Assembly (NCBI RefSeq): GCF_018128905.1
Contig: NZ_CP063808.1
Location: forward strand, 7,688,001-7,752,000
Source of the DNA: Streptomyces sp. A2-16
Lineage (GTDB): Bacteria; Actinomycetota; Actinomycetes; Streptomycetales; Streptomycetaceae
Reading direction: 5' to 3'
Length of the DNA: 64,000 nt
Positions 24,610 through 33,274 of this stretch are shown here, piece after piece. The translations under genes and the position numbers were made by a program. A model generated the notes under the pieces. That model made no database searches and had not been told where the DNA came from. It was given only the letters and a program-made list of their open reading frames with translations. The number at the start of each line of letters is the position of its first letter. Positions within the stretch are counted from its first letter, which is position 1.

Positions 24610-25257
24610 ATGGACTCGTTCTCGACACTCATCCGCACCGCGTCCCACGAGCAGCACCAGGAGGCGGAGACCTCCACGTTCATGAGCGACCTGCTCGGCG
24701 GCCGGCTCGGCGTCGAGGCGTACGCCCGCTACACCGAGCAGCTGTGGTTCGTCTACGAGGCACTGGAGACCGGTGCCGAGAAGCTGGCGGCGGACCCGGT
24801 GGCGGGTGCGTTCGTCCGGCCCGAGCTGTTCCGGCTGCGGGCACTGGAGCGGGACCTGGCACACCTGCGGGGCCCGCGCTGGCGGTCGGACGTGTCGGCC
24901 CTGCCCGCCACACAGGCGTACGCGGACCGGGTGCGCACCTGCGCGCGGTCCTGGCCCGCCGGGTACGTCGCGCACCACTACACGCGCTATCTGGGCGACC
25001 TCTCCGGCGGCCAGATCATCCGTGACCGGGCGGAGAAGACCTGGGGCTTCGCGAAGAAGGGCGACGGCGTGCGCTTCTACGTCTTCGAGGAGATCCCCAA
25101 CCCCGCCGCCTTCAAGCGGGGTTACCGGGAGCTGCTGGACGCGGTGCGTGCGGACGATCTGGAGAGGCAGCGGATCGTGGCGGAGTGCAAGCGGGCGTTC
25201 GCGCTGAACACGGACGTCTTCCGGGCGCTGAGCGAGGAGTTCCCGCTGTCGGCGTGA
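24610..25257 (+). CDS. Heme oxygenase (biliverdin-producing, HmuO-like)
   Basis: A 215-residue all-helical heme oxygenase: it opens heme to biliverdin, CO and Fe2+ using O2 and electrons, freeing iron from acquired heme. The proximal His is in IRTASHEQHQEAE near residue 14-17, and the distal helix signature is YLGDLSGGQIIRDRAEKTWG. Length fits the HmuO type. The ATG at 24610 lacks a Shine-Dalgarno and follows the -10 closely. The iron box shows repression by iron. Heme uptake genes are not in the window. Confidence 0.94.
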   Translation: MDSFSTLIRTASHEQHQEAETSTFMSDLLGGRLGVEAYARYTEQLWFVYEALETGAEKLAADPVAGAFVRPELFRLRALERDLAHLRGPRWRSDVSALPATQAYADRVRTCARSWPAGYVAHHYTRYLGDLSGGQIIRDRAEKTWGFAKKGDGVRFYVFEEIPNPAAFKRGYRELLDAVRADDLERQRIVAECKRAFALNTDVFRALSEEFPLSA

Positions 25258-25262
25258 GCGTC

Positions 25263-25907
25263 TCAGCGCTCCAGGAAGACCCGTCCCCCGATCTCCACCC
25301 AGTCCCCCGGCTGCGGCGCGGTGAGGATCTGGGAACCGGCGCCCTGGACGATGTTCAGGGCGCGCCCCAGTGCGGCGGTGAGCTGGAGGGCCGCGGCTCC
25401 GGTGGCCTCGTCCTCCTCGACGCCGTCGCCCCGGCCGGGAAAGCCACGGGCCCGGACGCGTCCGGCGGCCTCGTCCTCCCAGGCCCAGGCGTAGACCCAC
25501 TCCCCCGGCGGCGGAACGGTCAGATCGTCCACCTCGGCCGCGGTGCCGTACTGCCGGAAGGTCCGCGGCGCCGCCCACTCGGCCCGCGCCTCGATCCAGC
25601 TGAACTCCCCGTCGAGCCGGGTGCCGACGACGCCCGCGGGCGTGACGAGCTCGGGCACGTCGAGCAGCCAGGCGGCCCCGACGCACGGATACCCGGCGAA
25701 CGGCAGCCGCACGGAGGGGGTGTAGATGTCGATGACCCCCCGCTCGGGGTCGTCGACGAACACGGTCTCGCTGAACCCGAGCTTCGCGGCGAACGCCTGT
25801 CGCTCGTCCCGGTCCGGCAGGACGGATCCCTCGCGGACGACGCCCAGCTCATTGCCGTAGCCGCCGTTCGGCGCGCAGAAGACGCGCAGCACGTCGTAGT
25901 CAGTCAC
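25263..25907 (-). CDS. PhzF-family isomerase-like protein
   Basis: About 214 residues of the PhzF/diaminopimelate-epimerase-like fold. Family marks are APNGGYGNELGVV near the N-terminus, the catalytic-Glu block GFSETVFV, PFAGYPCVGAAWLL and DEATGAAALQL. The length is somewhat short for PhzF proteins (commonly 260-290), with loops trimmed rather than a motif missing. GTG 25907 is preferred over ATG/GTG codons up to 25982 because the family begins with a strand just before FCAPNGG; no Shine-Dalgarno is visible. It ends 5 bases from the heme oxygenase stop. The substrate is unknown. Confidence 0.8.
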   Translation of the reverse strand: MTDYDVLRVFCAPNGGYGNELGVVREGSVLPDRDERQAFAAKLGFSETVFVDDPERGVIDIYTPSVRLPFAGYPCVGAAWLLDVPELVTPAGVVGTRLDGEFSWIEARAEWAAPRTFRQYGTAAEVDDLTVPPPGEWVYAWAWEDEAAGRVRARGFPGRGDGVEEDEATGAAALQLTAALGRALNIVQGAGSQILTAPQPGDWVEIGGRVFLER

Positions 25908-26020
25908 GGGGGAATTGAAGCATCCGGAGCACGGAGGTGTTCGACGGGCGGCCGCCCGCGGAGGGGCGCTTGCCTCCGGCACCCCCGGAGCCAGGCTTTT
26001 GACTCTCCCTTGACCTTCAC

Positions 26021-26050
26021 TTGACGTTTATTTTTAGCCATACATAGATA
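26021..26050 (+). promoter_or_regulatory. Promoter of the efeOBU operon
   Basis: TTGACG (26021-26026), an 18-base spacer and TAGATA (26045-26050) form a good vegetative-type promoter in an unusually AT-rich stretch. The iron box follows directly. Confidence 0.6.
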
Positions 26051-26063
26051 AGCCTCAGATAAG

Positions 26064-26079
26064 TTAGGCGAGCCTATCC
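26064..26079 (+). promoter_or_regulatory. Iron box (DmdR/IdeR type) upstream of efeO
   Basis: TTAGGCGAGCCTATCC matches the iron-box consensus. It sits just downstream of the -10, over the expected transcription start, and 17 bases before the efeO ATG, whose AGGAG site is at 26087-26091. Confidence 0.85.
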
Positions 26080-26096
26080 AACCCTCAGGAGCTCGT

Positions 26097-27242
26097 ATGC
26101 GCGCCGCCAGACTGTCCGTCCTCACCGCCACCGCCGTGGCGGCCCTGACAGCCGTCACGGGCTGCACGGAGAAGGCAAGCTCCGGCGACAGCGACCGCGT
26201 GATCGACGTGACCGCCACGGACAGCAAGTGCGAGGTCTCCAAGAAGGAGTTCCCGGCCGGCCACCTGGAGCTGGCGATCGAGAACAAGGGTTCCAAGGTG
26301 ACCGAGGTCTACGTCCTCTTCCCGGACGACCGGATCGTCACCGAGCGGGAGAACATCGGCCCGGGCACCAAGCAGAGGGTCACCGCCGAGGTGAAGGCCG
26401 GCACCTACACGATCGCCTGCAAGCCCGGGATGAAGGGCGACGGCATCCGCCAGGAGGTCAAGGCCACCGGCGGGACCGCCGCCCAGCGCGACCCGCGCCT
26501 GGACGCGGCCGTCGCCTCGTACCGCAAGTACGCGCAGGAGCAGGCCGACGCGACCCTGCCGCTGGCGAAGACCTTCGCCGCCGCGGTCAAGGCCGGTGAC
26601 CTCGAGGCCGCCAAGAAGGCCTACGCCCCCTCCCGCATCGGCTGGGAGCGCACCGAGCCGGTCGCGGAGTCCTTCGGCGACATCGACCCCAAGGTCGACG
26701 TCCGCGAGGACGGCCTGGAGGACGGCCAGAAGTGGACCGGCTGGCACCGGCTGGAGAAGTCCCTCTGGCAGGACAAGAAGATCACCGCCGAGGACAAGAC
26801 CCTCGCCGACCAGCTGATCACCGACCTCACCGACTGGCAGAAGCGGGTCGGCAAGGCGGACATCACCCCGACATCCATGGCCAACGGCGCCAAGGAGCTC
26901 CTCGACGAGGTCGCCACCGGCAAGGTCACCGGCGAGGAGGAGCGCTACTCGCACACCGACCTCGTCGACTTCAAGGCCAACGTCGAGGGCGCCGAGAAGT
27001 CGTACGAGCTGCTGAAGCCGGTCGCCAAGGAGAACGACGCGGCCCTGGTCACCGAGCTCGACAAGCAGTTCGCGGCGCTGAACACGCTGCTGGACAAGTA
27101 CCGGGCCGACGCGACGTCGTACGACTTCACCTCGTACGACAAGGTCGGCGACGCCGACCGCAAGCAGCTGTCGGACGGTGTGAACGCGCTCGCGGAGCCG
27201 CTGTCCAAGCTCGCCGCCGCCGTCGTCACCAAGTCCTCCTGA
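26097..27242 (+). CDS. efeO: EfeO-type iron uptake lipoprotein (cupredoxin + M75 imelysin domain)
   Basis: A 381-residue lipoprotein. The lipobox VTGC (Cys22) anchors it outside the membrane. A cupredoxin-like EfeO_N domain follows (about residues 37-120), then an imelysin/M75 domain with the HxxE motif in GWHRLEKSLW. It binds or oxidises ferrous iron and hands it to EfeU. It is the first gene of an operon with efeB, efeU and a further lipoprotein, under an iron box, so it should be induced by iron starvation. Confidence 0.94.
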   Translation: MRAARLSVLTATAVAALTAVTGCTEKASSGDSDRVIDVTATDSKCEVSKKEFPAGHLELAIENKGSKVTEVYVLFPDDRIVTERENIGPGTKQRVTAEVKAGTYTIACKPGMKGDGIRQEVKATGGTAAQRDPRLDAAVASYRKYAQEQADATLPLAKTFAAAVKAGDLEAAKKAYAPSRIGWERTEPVAESFGDIDPKVDVREDGLEDGQKWTGWHRLEKSLWQDKKITAEDKTLADQLITDLTDWQKRVGKADITPTSMANGAKELLDEVATGKVTGEEERYSHTDLVDFKANVEGAEKSYELLKPVAKENDAALVTELDKQFAALNTLLDKYRADATSYDFTSYDKVGDADRKQLSDGVNALAEPLSKLAAAVVTKSS

Positions 27243-27252
27243 GGCGGGCGCC

Positions 27253-28494
27253 ATGACGGACACGGAGAAGACCACGGCTCCCTCGCGCCGCGCGCTCATC
27301 GGCTGGGGCGGGGCCGGGCTCGCGCTCGGCGCGGCCGCGGCCGGTGGCGCGGTCGCGATGACCCGCACCGGGGACGACCTCGCCCCGACCGCCGCCGAGG
27401 CCGGAGCGGCCGTGGAGTTCCACGGCGCCCACCAGGCGGGCATCGCCACACCCGTGCAGGACCGGCTGCACTTCGCCGCGTTCGACGTCACGACCGAGGA
27501 CCGCGCCGAGTTCGTGCAGATGCTCAAGGACTGGACGGACGCGGCCCGGCGGATGTCCGCGGGCAAGGCGGTCGGCGAGGGGGCGTACGGCGGTCTCGCC
27601 GAGGCGCCGCCGGACGACACCGGGGAGGCGCTCGGGCTGAAGCCGTCGCGGCTGACGCTGACGATCGGCTTCGGGCCGTCCCTGTTCGAGAAGTTCGACC
27701 TGGCCGACCGGCGGCCCGAGGCGCTCGTCGACCTCCCGCAGTTCGCCGGGGACAACCTCGACAAGAACCGCAGCGGCGGCGACCTGTGCGTCCAGGCCTG
27801 CGCGGACGACCCGCAGGTCGCCGTGCACGCCATCCGCAACCTCGCGCGGATCGGCTTCGGCAAGGTCGTCATCAAGTGGTCGCAGCTCGGCTTCGGCAAG
27901 ACGTCCTCGACGACGCCCGACGCGCAGACCCCGCGCAACCTGATGGGCTTCAAGGACGGCACCCGCAACATCGCCGGCACCGAGACGGACCGGCTCGACA
28001 AGTTCGTCTGGGCCGAGGGTCCTGGCTGGATGAACGGCGGCTCCTACCTCGTCGCCCGCCGGATCCGCATGCACATCGAGACCTGGGACCGCACCTCCTT
28101 GCAGGAGCAGGAGGACATCTTCGGCCGGGACAAGGGCGAGGGCGCCCCGGTCGGCAAGGCGAAGGAGCGCGACAAGCCGTTCCTGCCGGCGATGAAGCCC
28201 GACGCGCACGTCCGGCTCGCGCACCCCGACTCCAACGGCGGGGCGACGATCCTGCGCCGCGGCTATTCCTTCACCGACGGCACGGACGGTCTGGGCAGGC
28301 TGGACGCCGGGCTGTTCTTCCTGGCGTACATGAAGGACGTCCGGGAGGGCTTCATCCGCATCCAGCGGCATCTGGCCACCGACGCGCTCAACGAGTACAT
28401 CCAGCACGTGGGTTCGGCGGTCTTCGCCGTCCCGCCCGGCGTCCGCGACCAGGACGACTGGTGGGGCAGCACGCTGTTCTCCAAGGAGGCCTGA
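27253..28494 (+). CDS. efeB: EfeB deferrochelatase / DyP-type peroxidase, Tat-exported
   Basis: A 413-residue heme protein with a twin-arginine signal (PSRRALIGWGGAGLALG). The DyP signature GFKDGTRN (GxxDG, distal Asp) is intact near residue 235. EfeB of the EfeUOB system is exported folded with its heme and oxidises Fe2+ for EfeU, and has been reported to release iron from heme. It starts 10 bases after efeO ends and stops 3 bases before efeU. Confidence 0.94.
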   Translation: MTDTEKTTAPSRRALIGWGGAGLALGAAAAGGAVAMTRTGDDLAPTAAEAGAAVEFHGAHQAGIATPVQDRLHFAAFDVTTEDRAEFVQMLKDWTDAARRMSAGKAVGEGAYGGLAEAPPDDTGEALGLKPSRLTLTIGFGPSLFEKFDLADRRPEALVDLPQFAGDNLDKNRSGGDLCVQACADDPQVAVHAIRNLARIGFGKVVIKWSQLGFGKTSSTTPDAQTPRNLMGFKDGTRNIAGTETDRLDKFVWAEGPGWMNGGSYLVARRIRMHIETWDRTSLQEQEDIFGRDKGEGAPVGKAKERDKPFLPAMKPDAHVRLAHPDSNGGATILRRGYSFTDGTDGLGRLDAGLFFLAYMKDVREGFIRIQRHLATDALNEYIQHVGSAVFAVPPGVRDQDDWWGSTLFSKEA

Positions 28495-28497
28495 CCC

Positions 28498-29370
28498 GTG
28501 TTCTCCAACTACCTGATCGGTCTGCGCGAGGGCCTGGAAGCCAGCCTGGTCGTCTGCATCCTCATCGCCTACCTGGTGAAGACGGGCCGCCGGGACGCCC
28601 TGAGGCCCATCTGGATCGGCATCGGCGTCGCGGTCGCGCTCGCCCTGGGCTTCGGCTGCGCGCTCGAGTTCGGCTCCCAGGAGCTGACGTTCAAGGCGCA
28701 GGAGGCGCTCGGCGGCTCCCTGTCGATCCTCGCGGTCGCCCTGGTGACGTGGATGGTCTTCTGGATGCGGCGCACCGCCCGGTACCTGAAGTCCGAGCTG
28801 CACGACAAGCTGGACGCGGCCCTCCAGATGGGCACGGGCGCACTGGTCGCCACCGCGTTCCTCGCCGTCGGCCGCGAGGGCCTGGAGACCTCCTTGTTCG
28901 TGTGGACGTCCGTGCACGCGGCCGGCGACGGCACCCCCCGACCGCTGATCGGGGCGGCCCTGGGCATCCTCACGGCGGTCGTCCTGGGCTGGCTGTTCTA
29001 CCGCGGCGCCCTGCGCATCAACCTCTCCACGTTCTTCACCTGGACCGGCGGCATGCTGGTCGTGGTGGCCGCGGGCGTGCTGGCGTACGGCTTCCACGAC
29101 CTCCAGGAGGCGGACTGGCTGCCGGGCCTGTACGACAAGCTCTTCGACATCAGCGACACCATCCCGCCGGACAGCTGGTACGGCACCCTCCTCAAGGGCG
29201 TGTTCAACTTCCAGCCGGACCCGACGGTGCTTCAGGTCACGGTGTGGCTGCTGTACTTGATCCCCACGCTCGTGCTGTTCCTCCTCCCGGTAGGGTTCGC
29301 CTCCGGGAAGGGGAAGGTGAAGGCACCTGATGAGCAGGGATCGCGGCCCTCGAAGGCCCCGCAGGCTTGA
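28498..29370 (+). CDS. efeU: EfeU/FTR1-family iron permease
   Basis: A 290-residue membrane permease with seven helices. Both REGLE iron-passage motifs are present: LREGLEASLVV in helix 1 and VGREGLETSLF in helix 4. It imports oxidised iron delivered by EfeO/EfeB. The GTG at 28498 lies four bases past the efeB stop. The last 41 bases overlap the start of the next gene in another frame. Confidence 0.95.
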   Translation: MFSNYLIGLREGLEASLVVCILIAYLVKTGRRDALRPIWIGIGVAVALALGFGCALEFGSQELTFKAQEALGGSLSILAVALVTWMVFWMRRTARYLKSELHDKLDAALQMGTGALVATAFLAVGREGLETSLFVWTSVHAAGDGTPRPLIGAALGILTAVVLGWLFYRGALRINLSTFFTWTGGMLVVVAAGVLAYGFHDLQEADWLPGLYDKLFDISDTIPPDSWYGTLLKGVFNFQPDPTVLQVTVWLLYLIPTLVLFLLPVGFASGKGKVKAPDEQGSRPSKAPQA

Positions 29371-30331
29371 CCGGAGCGCACTGATAGCAGCCTCGGTGAC
29401 CGCTTTGTCGTTCACGGCGAGCGGTTGCGTGGTGGTGCACGGCGAGCGGGAGGTGCTTCCCGCGACCACCAAGGCGGAGGCCGCCAAGGCGCTCGAGCAG
29501 TTCACGAACGCGTACAACGCGGCGGACAAGGCGTACGACAGCTCGCTGGACGCGGCTCATGTCACCGGCGCGCTCGGGGCCATCGACGCGGCGCGGCTGA
29601 AGGCCGGCAAGGCCAACAGTCCGAGCGGCAACGCCTCGCACACTCCGCTGAAGCTGTCGGACGTGACGTACACCATCCCGAAGAAGGCGGGCTGGCCGCG
29701 CTGGTTCGTCGCCGACGCGGCCGGCAACAAGGGCGGCACTGCACGCTGGTTGCTGGTGTTCACCCGCGACGGGCTGAACGAGCCGTTCCAGGTGGCGTAT
29801 CTGACGCTGGTGGCCGAGGGCAAGGTGCCGGAGTTCAAGAAGGACGCGGACGGCTGGGCCGAGGCGGTCCCGGCGGACTCGACCGGTCTGGCCACCGCGC
29901 CCGGGGACCTGAGCAAGGACTACACGAACTATCTGAAGAGCGGCGGGGACGTCTTCAAGGACGGCTCGCACACCAGCGTGTGGCGGGCGGACCGGGCGAA
30001 GGACGCCATCAGGCCGGGCCTGGCCACGCAGTACATCGACGAGCCGCTGGCGAACGACGCCTACGCGCCGCTCGCGTTGCGCACCAAGGACGGCGGGGCG
30101 CTGGTGTTCTTCGCCACGCACCACTACGTGAAGCAGACGGCCCACTCCGGTACGTCGGTCCCCGCCCCGGGAGACGCCGTGCTCGCGCTGACGACCGGCG
30201 AGATCAAGCAGTCGCTGACGATGGAGTTCGTCTCCAACGAGGTGGCGCTCGACCCGGCCGAGGGCACGGGCGGCCAGAAGGTCGACGTCCTCGGGCGGAT
30301 CCAGGGGCTGACGTCGGCGAAGGGCTCGTAG
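29330..30331 (+). CDS. Lipoprotein of unknown function, last gene of the efe operon
   Basis: A 333-residue lipoprotein with an Arg-rich N-terminus, a hydrophobic signal and lipobox TASGC near residue 33. The rest is soluble and reads as a hypothetical surface domain, with no motif I can name. It starts inside efeU (41-base overlap, AAGG upstream of ATG 29330), so it is cotranscribed and perhaps coupled. Position suggests a role at the envelope under iron starvation, but it is not one of the three canonical Efe proteins. Confidence 0.78.
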   Translation: MSRDRGPRRPRRLDRSALIAASVTALSFTASGCVVVHGEREVLPATTKAEAAKALEQFTNAYNAADKAYDSSLDAAHVTGALGAIDAARLKAGKANSPSGNASHTPLKLSDVTYTIPKKAGWPRWFVADAAGNKGGTARWLLVFTRDGLNEPFQVAYLTLVAEGKVPEFKKDADGWAEAVPADSTGLATAPGDLSKDYTNYLKSGGDVFKDGSHTSVWRADRAKDAIRPGLATQYIDEPLANDAYAPLALRTKDGGALVFFATHHYVKQTAHSGTSVPAPGDAVLALTTGEIKQSLTMEFVSNEVALDPAEGTGGQKVDVLGRIQGLTSAKGS

Positions 30332-30352
30332 GAGCCGGCCGCGTCCGGCCCG

Positions 30353-31090
30353 CTACCGGCGCAGGGGCCAGGCCGCGTGGGTGTGGTCGGGTTCCTCGCC
30401 CACGTGGCGGGCGCAGGCGTCGGTGAGGAACTCCAGCAGGGTCAGCGGGTCCGGCAGCGGGTGCTCGGGGCCGCGGACCCAGTGCACGGTCTGGTCGCCG
30501 GGCAGCCGGGCGGGCGGCACGAGGACGTAGGAGCCGCGGCAGTGCCAGCGCAGGCCGGGGTGTTCGTCCGCGGTCTCGGGGTGGCAGTCCAGCTCGCACG
30601 GCCACCACTCGTCCTCGTCCTCGGGGGTGCCGCGGGTGAGGGTGAAGAAGAGCAGCCGGCCGTCGTCGCTCTCGGCGACCGGGCCGACCTCGACGCCGGA
30701 GGCGAGCAGCCGCTCCAGGGCCTCCTGACCGGCCTCCAGGGGGACGTCCAGGACGTCGTGGACCATGCCGGTCGCGGTGATGAAGTTGGCCTGCGGCTGG
30801 TGCCGGGCCCAGCGCTCGATCTGGCCGCGGTCGGTGGTCGACTGGGTCTGCCAGGCGAAGGACACGGGATGGCGGGCCGGGGTGGGACACCCGACGCGGT
30901 CGCAGGAGCAGCGGTATCCGGGGGCGGGGTGCGCGGCAGGGGCCAGCGGGAGTCCCGCCGAGGCGGCGGCCAGCAGCAGGGCCTCACGGCCGCCGTGGTC
31001 CCCGGCGGCGGTCTCCTTCGGCCGGCGTCCGCGCAGCCACTGGGAGAGTTTGCCCTGCAGGCCCGTCCGGCCTCCCGACTCCGCGCTCAT
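30353..31090 (-). CDS. Prim-Pol-like protein (bifunctional primase/polymerase N domain), degenerate
   Basis: A 245-residue protein resembling the Prim-Pol N-terminal domain: LLLAAASAGLPLAPAAH, the Cys-rich CSCDRVGCPTPARHP, an RWA...QANFITATG segment and DVLDVPLEAGQEAL. In active Prim-Pols the last block reads hDhD with two catalytic Asp residues; here a Pro follows the second Asp position, so polymerase activity is doubtful. There is no helicase or plasmid gene nearby. It probably serves a regulatory or DNA-binding role, unknown. Confidence 0.7.
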   Translation of the reverse strand: MSAESGGRTGLQGKLSQWLRGRRPKETAAGDHGGREALLLAAASAGLPLAPAAHPAPGYRCSCDRVGCPTPARHPVSFAWQTQSTTDRGQIERWARHQPQANFITATGMVHDVLDVPLEAGQEALERLLASGVEVGPVAESDDGRLLFFTLTRGTPEDEDEWWPCELDCHPETADEHPGLRWHCRGSYVLVPPARLPGDQTVHWVRGPEHPLPDPLTLLEFLTDACARHVGEEPDHTHAAWPLRR

Positions 31091-31205
31091 CTACCACCCT
31101 CGCCTCGCTGTCGTGCGGAACAGCATGCCCTATGGTCCCACCTCCGCCGGCTCCGGGGGTCGTCCTGAGCGGATATGAGGGGTTGGGAACCAATGCCCGG
31201 ACCGC

Positions 31206-31835
31206 TCAGCGGGGCGCGAGGCCGTGCAGGGCGTAGTCGACGAGGGTGTCGGTGTAGTCGTACGAGATCGGGCCGGTGTACTGGAGCCAGCGCTGGGCGA
31301 GCGGGGAGACCCAGAGTTCGAGGGCGATGCGCGGGTCGATCTCGGGGCGCACCTGGCCGGCCTCCTGGGCGGCGCGGACCCGGTCGACGTACAGCTGGAG
31401 CGAGGGTTCGAGGAGCTTGGCCATGAAGATCCGGCCGAGCTCCTCGTTGACGACCCCCTCGGCGGCCAGGGCGCGGGACGGGGCCTCGAAGCGGGGGTCC
31501 TTGAGCTGGTCCACGGTGAGGCGCAGGACGGTCTTGAGGTCGGCGGCGAGGTCACCGGTGTCCGGGATGGCGTACGTCTCCTCGGGGCCGGCCTCCCGCG
31601 CCGCCTGTTCGCTCAGGTCCAGGAAGGCCTCCAGCAGGACGTCCGCCTTCGACGACCACCAGCGGTAGATCGTCTGCTTGCCGACGCCCGCACGGGCGGC
31701 GATGCCCTCGATCGTGGTCTTGGGGTAGCCGACCTCGGCGACGAGTTCGAGGGCGGCGTCGTAGATCGCGCGGCGCGACTTCTCGCTGCGGCGGGTGGTG
31801 TCGGGGGCGGGCTGCTTGGACTTCTGGGTGGCCAT
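31206..31835 (-). CDS. TetR-family transcriptional regulator
   Basis: A 209-residue TetR protein with its HTH at about residues 21-66 (TTIEGIAARAGVGKQTIYRWWSSK) and an AefR/TetR_C-like ligand domain. It is divergent from the small DUF6243 gene, and the 107 bases between them hold two dyads (31859-31871, 31895-31911) that look like its operators. It probably represses itself and the facing gene; the ligand is unknown. Confidence 0.9.
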   Translation of the reverse strand: MATQKSKQPAPDTTRRSEKSRRAIYDAALELVAEVGYPKTTIEGIAARAGVGKQTIYRWWSSKADVLLEAFLDLSEQAAREAGPEETYAIPDTGDLAADLKTVLRLTVDQLKDPRFEAPSRALAAEGVVNEELGRIFMAKLLEPSLQLYVDRVRAAQEAGQVRPEIDPRIALELWVSPLAQRWLQYTGPISYDYTDTLVDYALHGLAPR

Positions 31836-31858
31836 GGGGCGAACTTATCAGGTTGACA

Positions 31859-31871
31859 AGACGGTGCGTCT
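31859..31871. promoter_or_regulatory. Putative TetR operator 1
   Basis: AGACG-GTG-CGTCT, a perfect 13-bp dyad 24 bases upstream of the TetR ATG. It shares the AGACG/CGTCT arms with operator 2. Confidence 0.6.
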
Positions 31872-31894
31872 CGCCGAGAGTGGGTGAGGTATTG

Positions 31895-31911
31895 CGAGAC
31901 GATACGTCTCG
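31895..31911. promoter_or_regulatory. Putative TetR operator 2
   Basis: CGAGACG-ATA-CGTCTCG, a perfect 17-bp dyad 32 bases before the DUF6243 ATG. Its centre is 38 bp from operator 1. Confidence 0.68.
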
Positions 31912-31942
31912 TTCAGGTCGGACCGGGTGAGAGGAGAAGGCC

Positions 31943-32143
31943 ATGGCGCGAGGTGGACCGGGAAACATGCTCGGAGTCGGCGGGACCCGCAGCAACATCG
32001 GCCGCAAGGCGCTGCGCGGCGGCAACCGCGAGGGCCGGGTCGGCGGCGCGCGGGACCCTCAGGCCGAGAAGCGTGAGCTGCTGCGCAAACTCCGGGAGAA
32101 GCGGGAGCCGGACACCGCGGAGGGCGACGAGCAGCGGTCGTGA
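31943..32143 (+). CDS. Small basic protein, DUF6243-like
   Basis: A 66-residue, strongly basic, Gly/Arg-rich protein (GNMLGVGGTRSNIGRKALRGG) with a charged helical tail, probably DUF6243, which I recall as Streptomyces-restricted and uncharacterised. GAGAGGAG precedes the ATG. It faces a TetR gene across two operator dyads, so its expression is likely controlled by that regulator. Confidence 0.75.
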   Translation: MARGGPGNMLGVGGTRSNIGRKALRGGNREGRVGGARDPQAEKRELLRKLREKREPDTAEGDEQRS

Positions 32144-32162
32144 CGGGGCGGCCGCGCCGGCT

Positions 32163-33197
32163 TCAGGCGCCGGCCGGCCGCATACGACCGTCCCCGTCCG
32201 GCAGGTCCTGGCGGTCCGCGGGGGGCCAGCTGTCGCCCCAGGCCGCGTCCCTCGCCGCCTTGTACAGGTCGCCGTGGCGCTTGGTGACCGTGCGACGGGT
32301 CAGCTGTTCGTCGGGCTCGCAGAGGTCGAGGAGGACCTGGCCCTTGCGGATCTGGGGGCGGCGGATCACCCGGGCGGGGGCCGGGGCGGCCGGGAGGCGG
32401 GTCGCGGCGACGTAGCTGAACTTCTCGTCCTCGTACGGCAGCGAGCCGCCCTTGACCCGACGGTGGAGGGAGGATCGGCTGACCCGCGCCGAGAAGTGGC
32501 ACCAGTCCTCGCCCGGCACGATCGGGCAGGCCCCGCTGTGCGGGCAGGGCGCGGCGACCCGGAAGCCGGCGGCGACGAAGCGGTCGCGGGCCTCGATGAC
32601 GCGCGCGTACCCGGCGGGGGTTCCGGCCTCGACGATCACGACCGTCCGCGCGGACGCCGCCGCGGTGTCGACGAGGGCGGTGCGGTCGGCGGGGGTGAGC
32701 TCGTTGAGGACGTACGAGACGGTGACCAGGTCCGTGGCGGGCAGGGCGAGGTCCTTGCCGATCCTGGCGCGCTCCCAGCGGGCGTCCTTCAGGGCCGGGT
32801 TCGCGGCGGCGATCTCACGGCCGAGGGCGAGCGCGGGGTCGGACCAGTCGAGGACGGTGACCGCCCGCTCGCCCGCCCAGGTGGCGGTGACGGCCCAGGT
32901 CGCGGCGCCGGTGCCGCCGCCGATGTCGGTGTGGTCGGCGGGGGTCCAGCCGGGTACGGCCCCGGCGAGGGCCTCCAGGGCCGCGTGGACCGCCTCGAAG
33001 GTCGCGGGCATGCGGTAGGCGGCGTAGGCGGCCACGTCCGCGCGGTCGCGGAGGATGGGGGCGTCGGTGGGGGTGGCCCCGCGGTAGTTGGCGATCAGCC
33101 GCTCCACCGCCTGCGCGGCCTGCTTCGGCGGGAGGCCGTCGAGGAGCGCGGCGAGAGTGGTGCGGAGGGTCTCGGCCGGGGATACGGGGGCGGTCAC
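32163..33197 (-). CDS. Rsm22-type (small-subunit rRNA) methyltransferase
   Basis: A 344-residue SAM-dependent methyltransferase of the Rsm22 family. The SAM motif is in HTDIGGGTGAATWA. A Cys cluster CPHSGACPIVPGEDWCHF, with a further Cys near the end, matches the Fe-S-binding element of Rsm22 proteins. Mitochondrial homologues act on small-subunit rRNA; the bacterial target is not well established. The GTG at 33197 is six bases after a minus-strand -10 TAGAAT (33209-33204), so the mRNA looks leaderless. Confidence 0.85.
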   Translation of the reverse strand: MTAPVSPAETLRTTLAALLDGLPPKQAAQAVERLIANYRGATPTDAPILRDRADVAAYAAYRMPATFEAVHAALEALAGAVPGWTPADHTDIGGGTGAATWAVTATWAGERAVTVLDWSDPALALGREIAAANPALKDARWERARIGKDLALPATDLVTVSYVLNELTPADRTALVDTAAASARTVVIVEAGTPAGYARVIEARDRFVAAGFRVAAPCPHSGACPIVPGEDWCHFSARVSRSSLHRRVKGGSLPYEDEKFSYVAATRLPAAPAPARVIRRPQIRKGQVLLDLCEPDEQLTRRTVTKRHGDLYKAARDAAWGDSWPPADRQDLPDGDGRMRPAGA

Positions 33198-33274
33198 CCG
33201 GAGATTCTATGGGCGGCCGGTGCGAAGGCCGTCCTCGCACGTTCTCGCCCGCTTCGGGAGGCTCGCCCCCCATG

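Noticed and set aside
25263..25982. A longer PhzF-like protein starting at 25982
   Set aside because: The added 25 residues are Arg/Pro/Ala-rich and unlike the family N-terminus, which fits a start at 25907.
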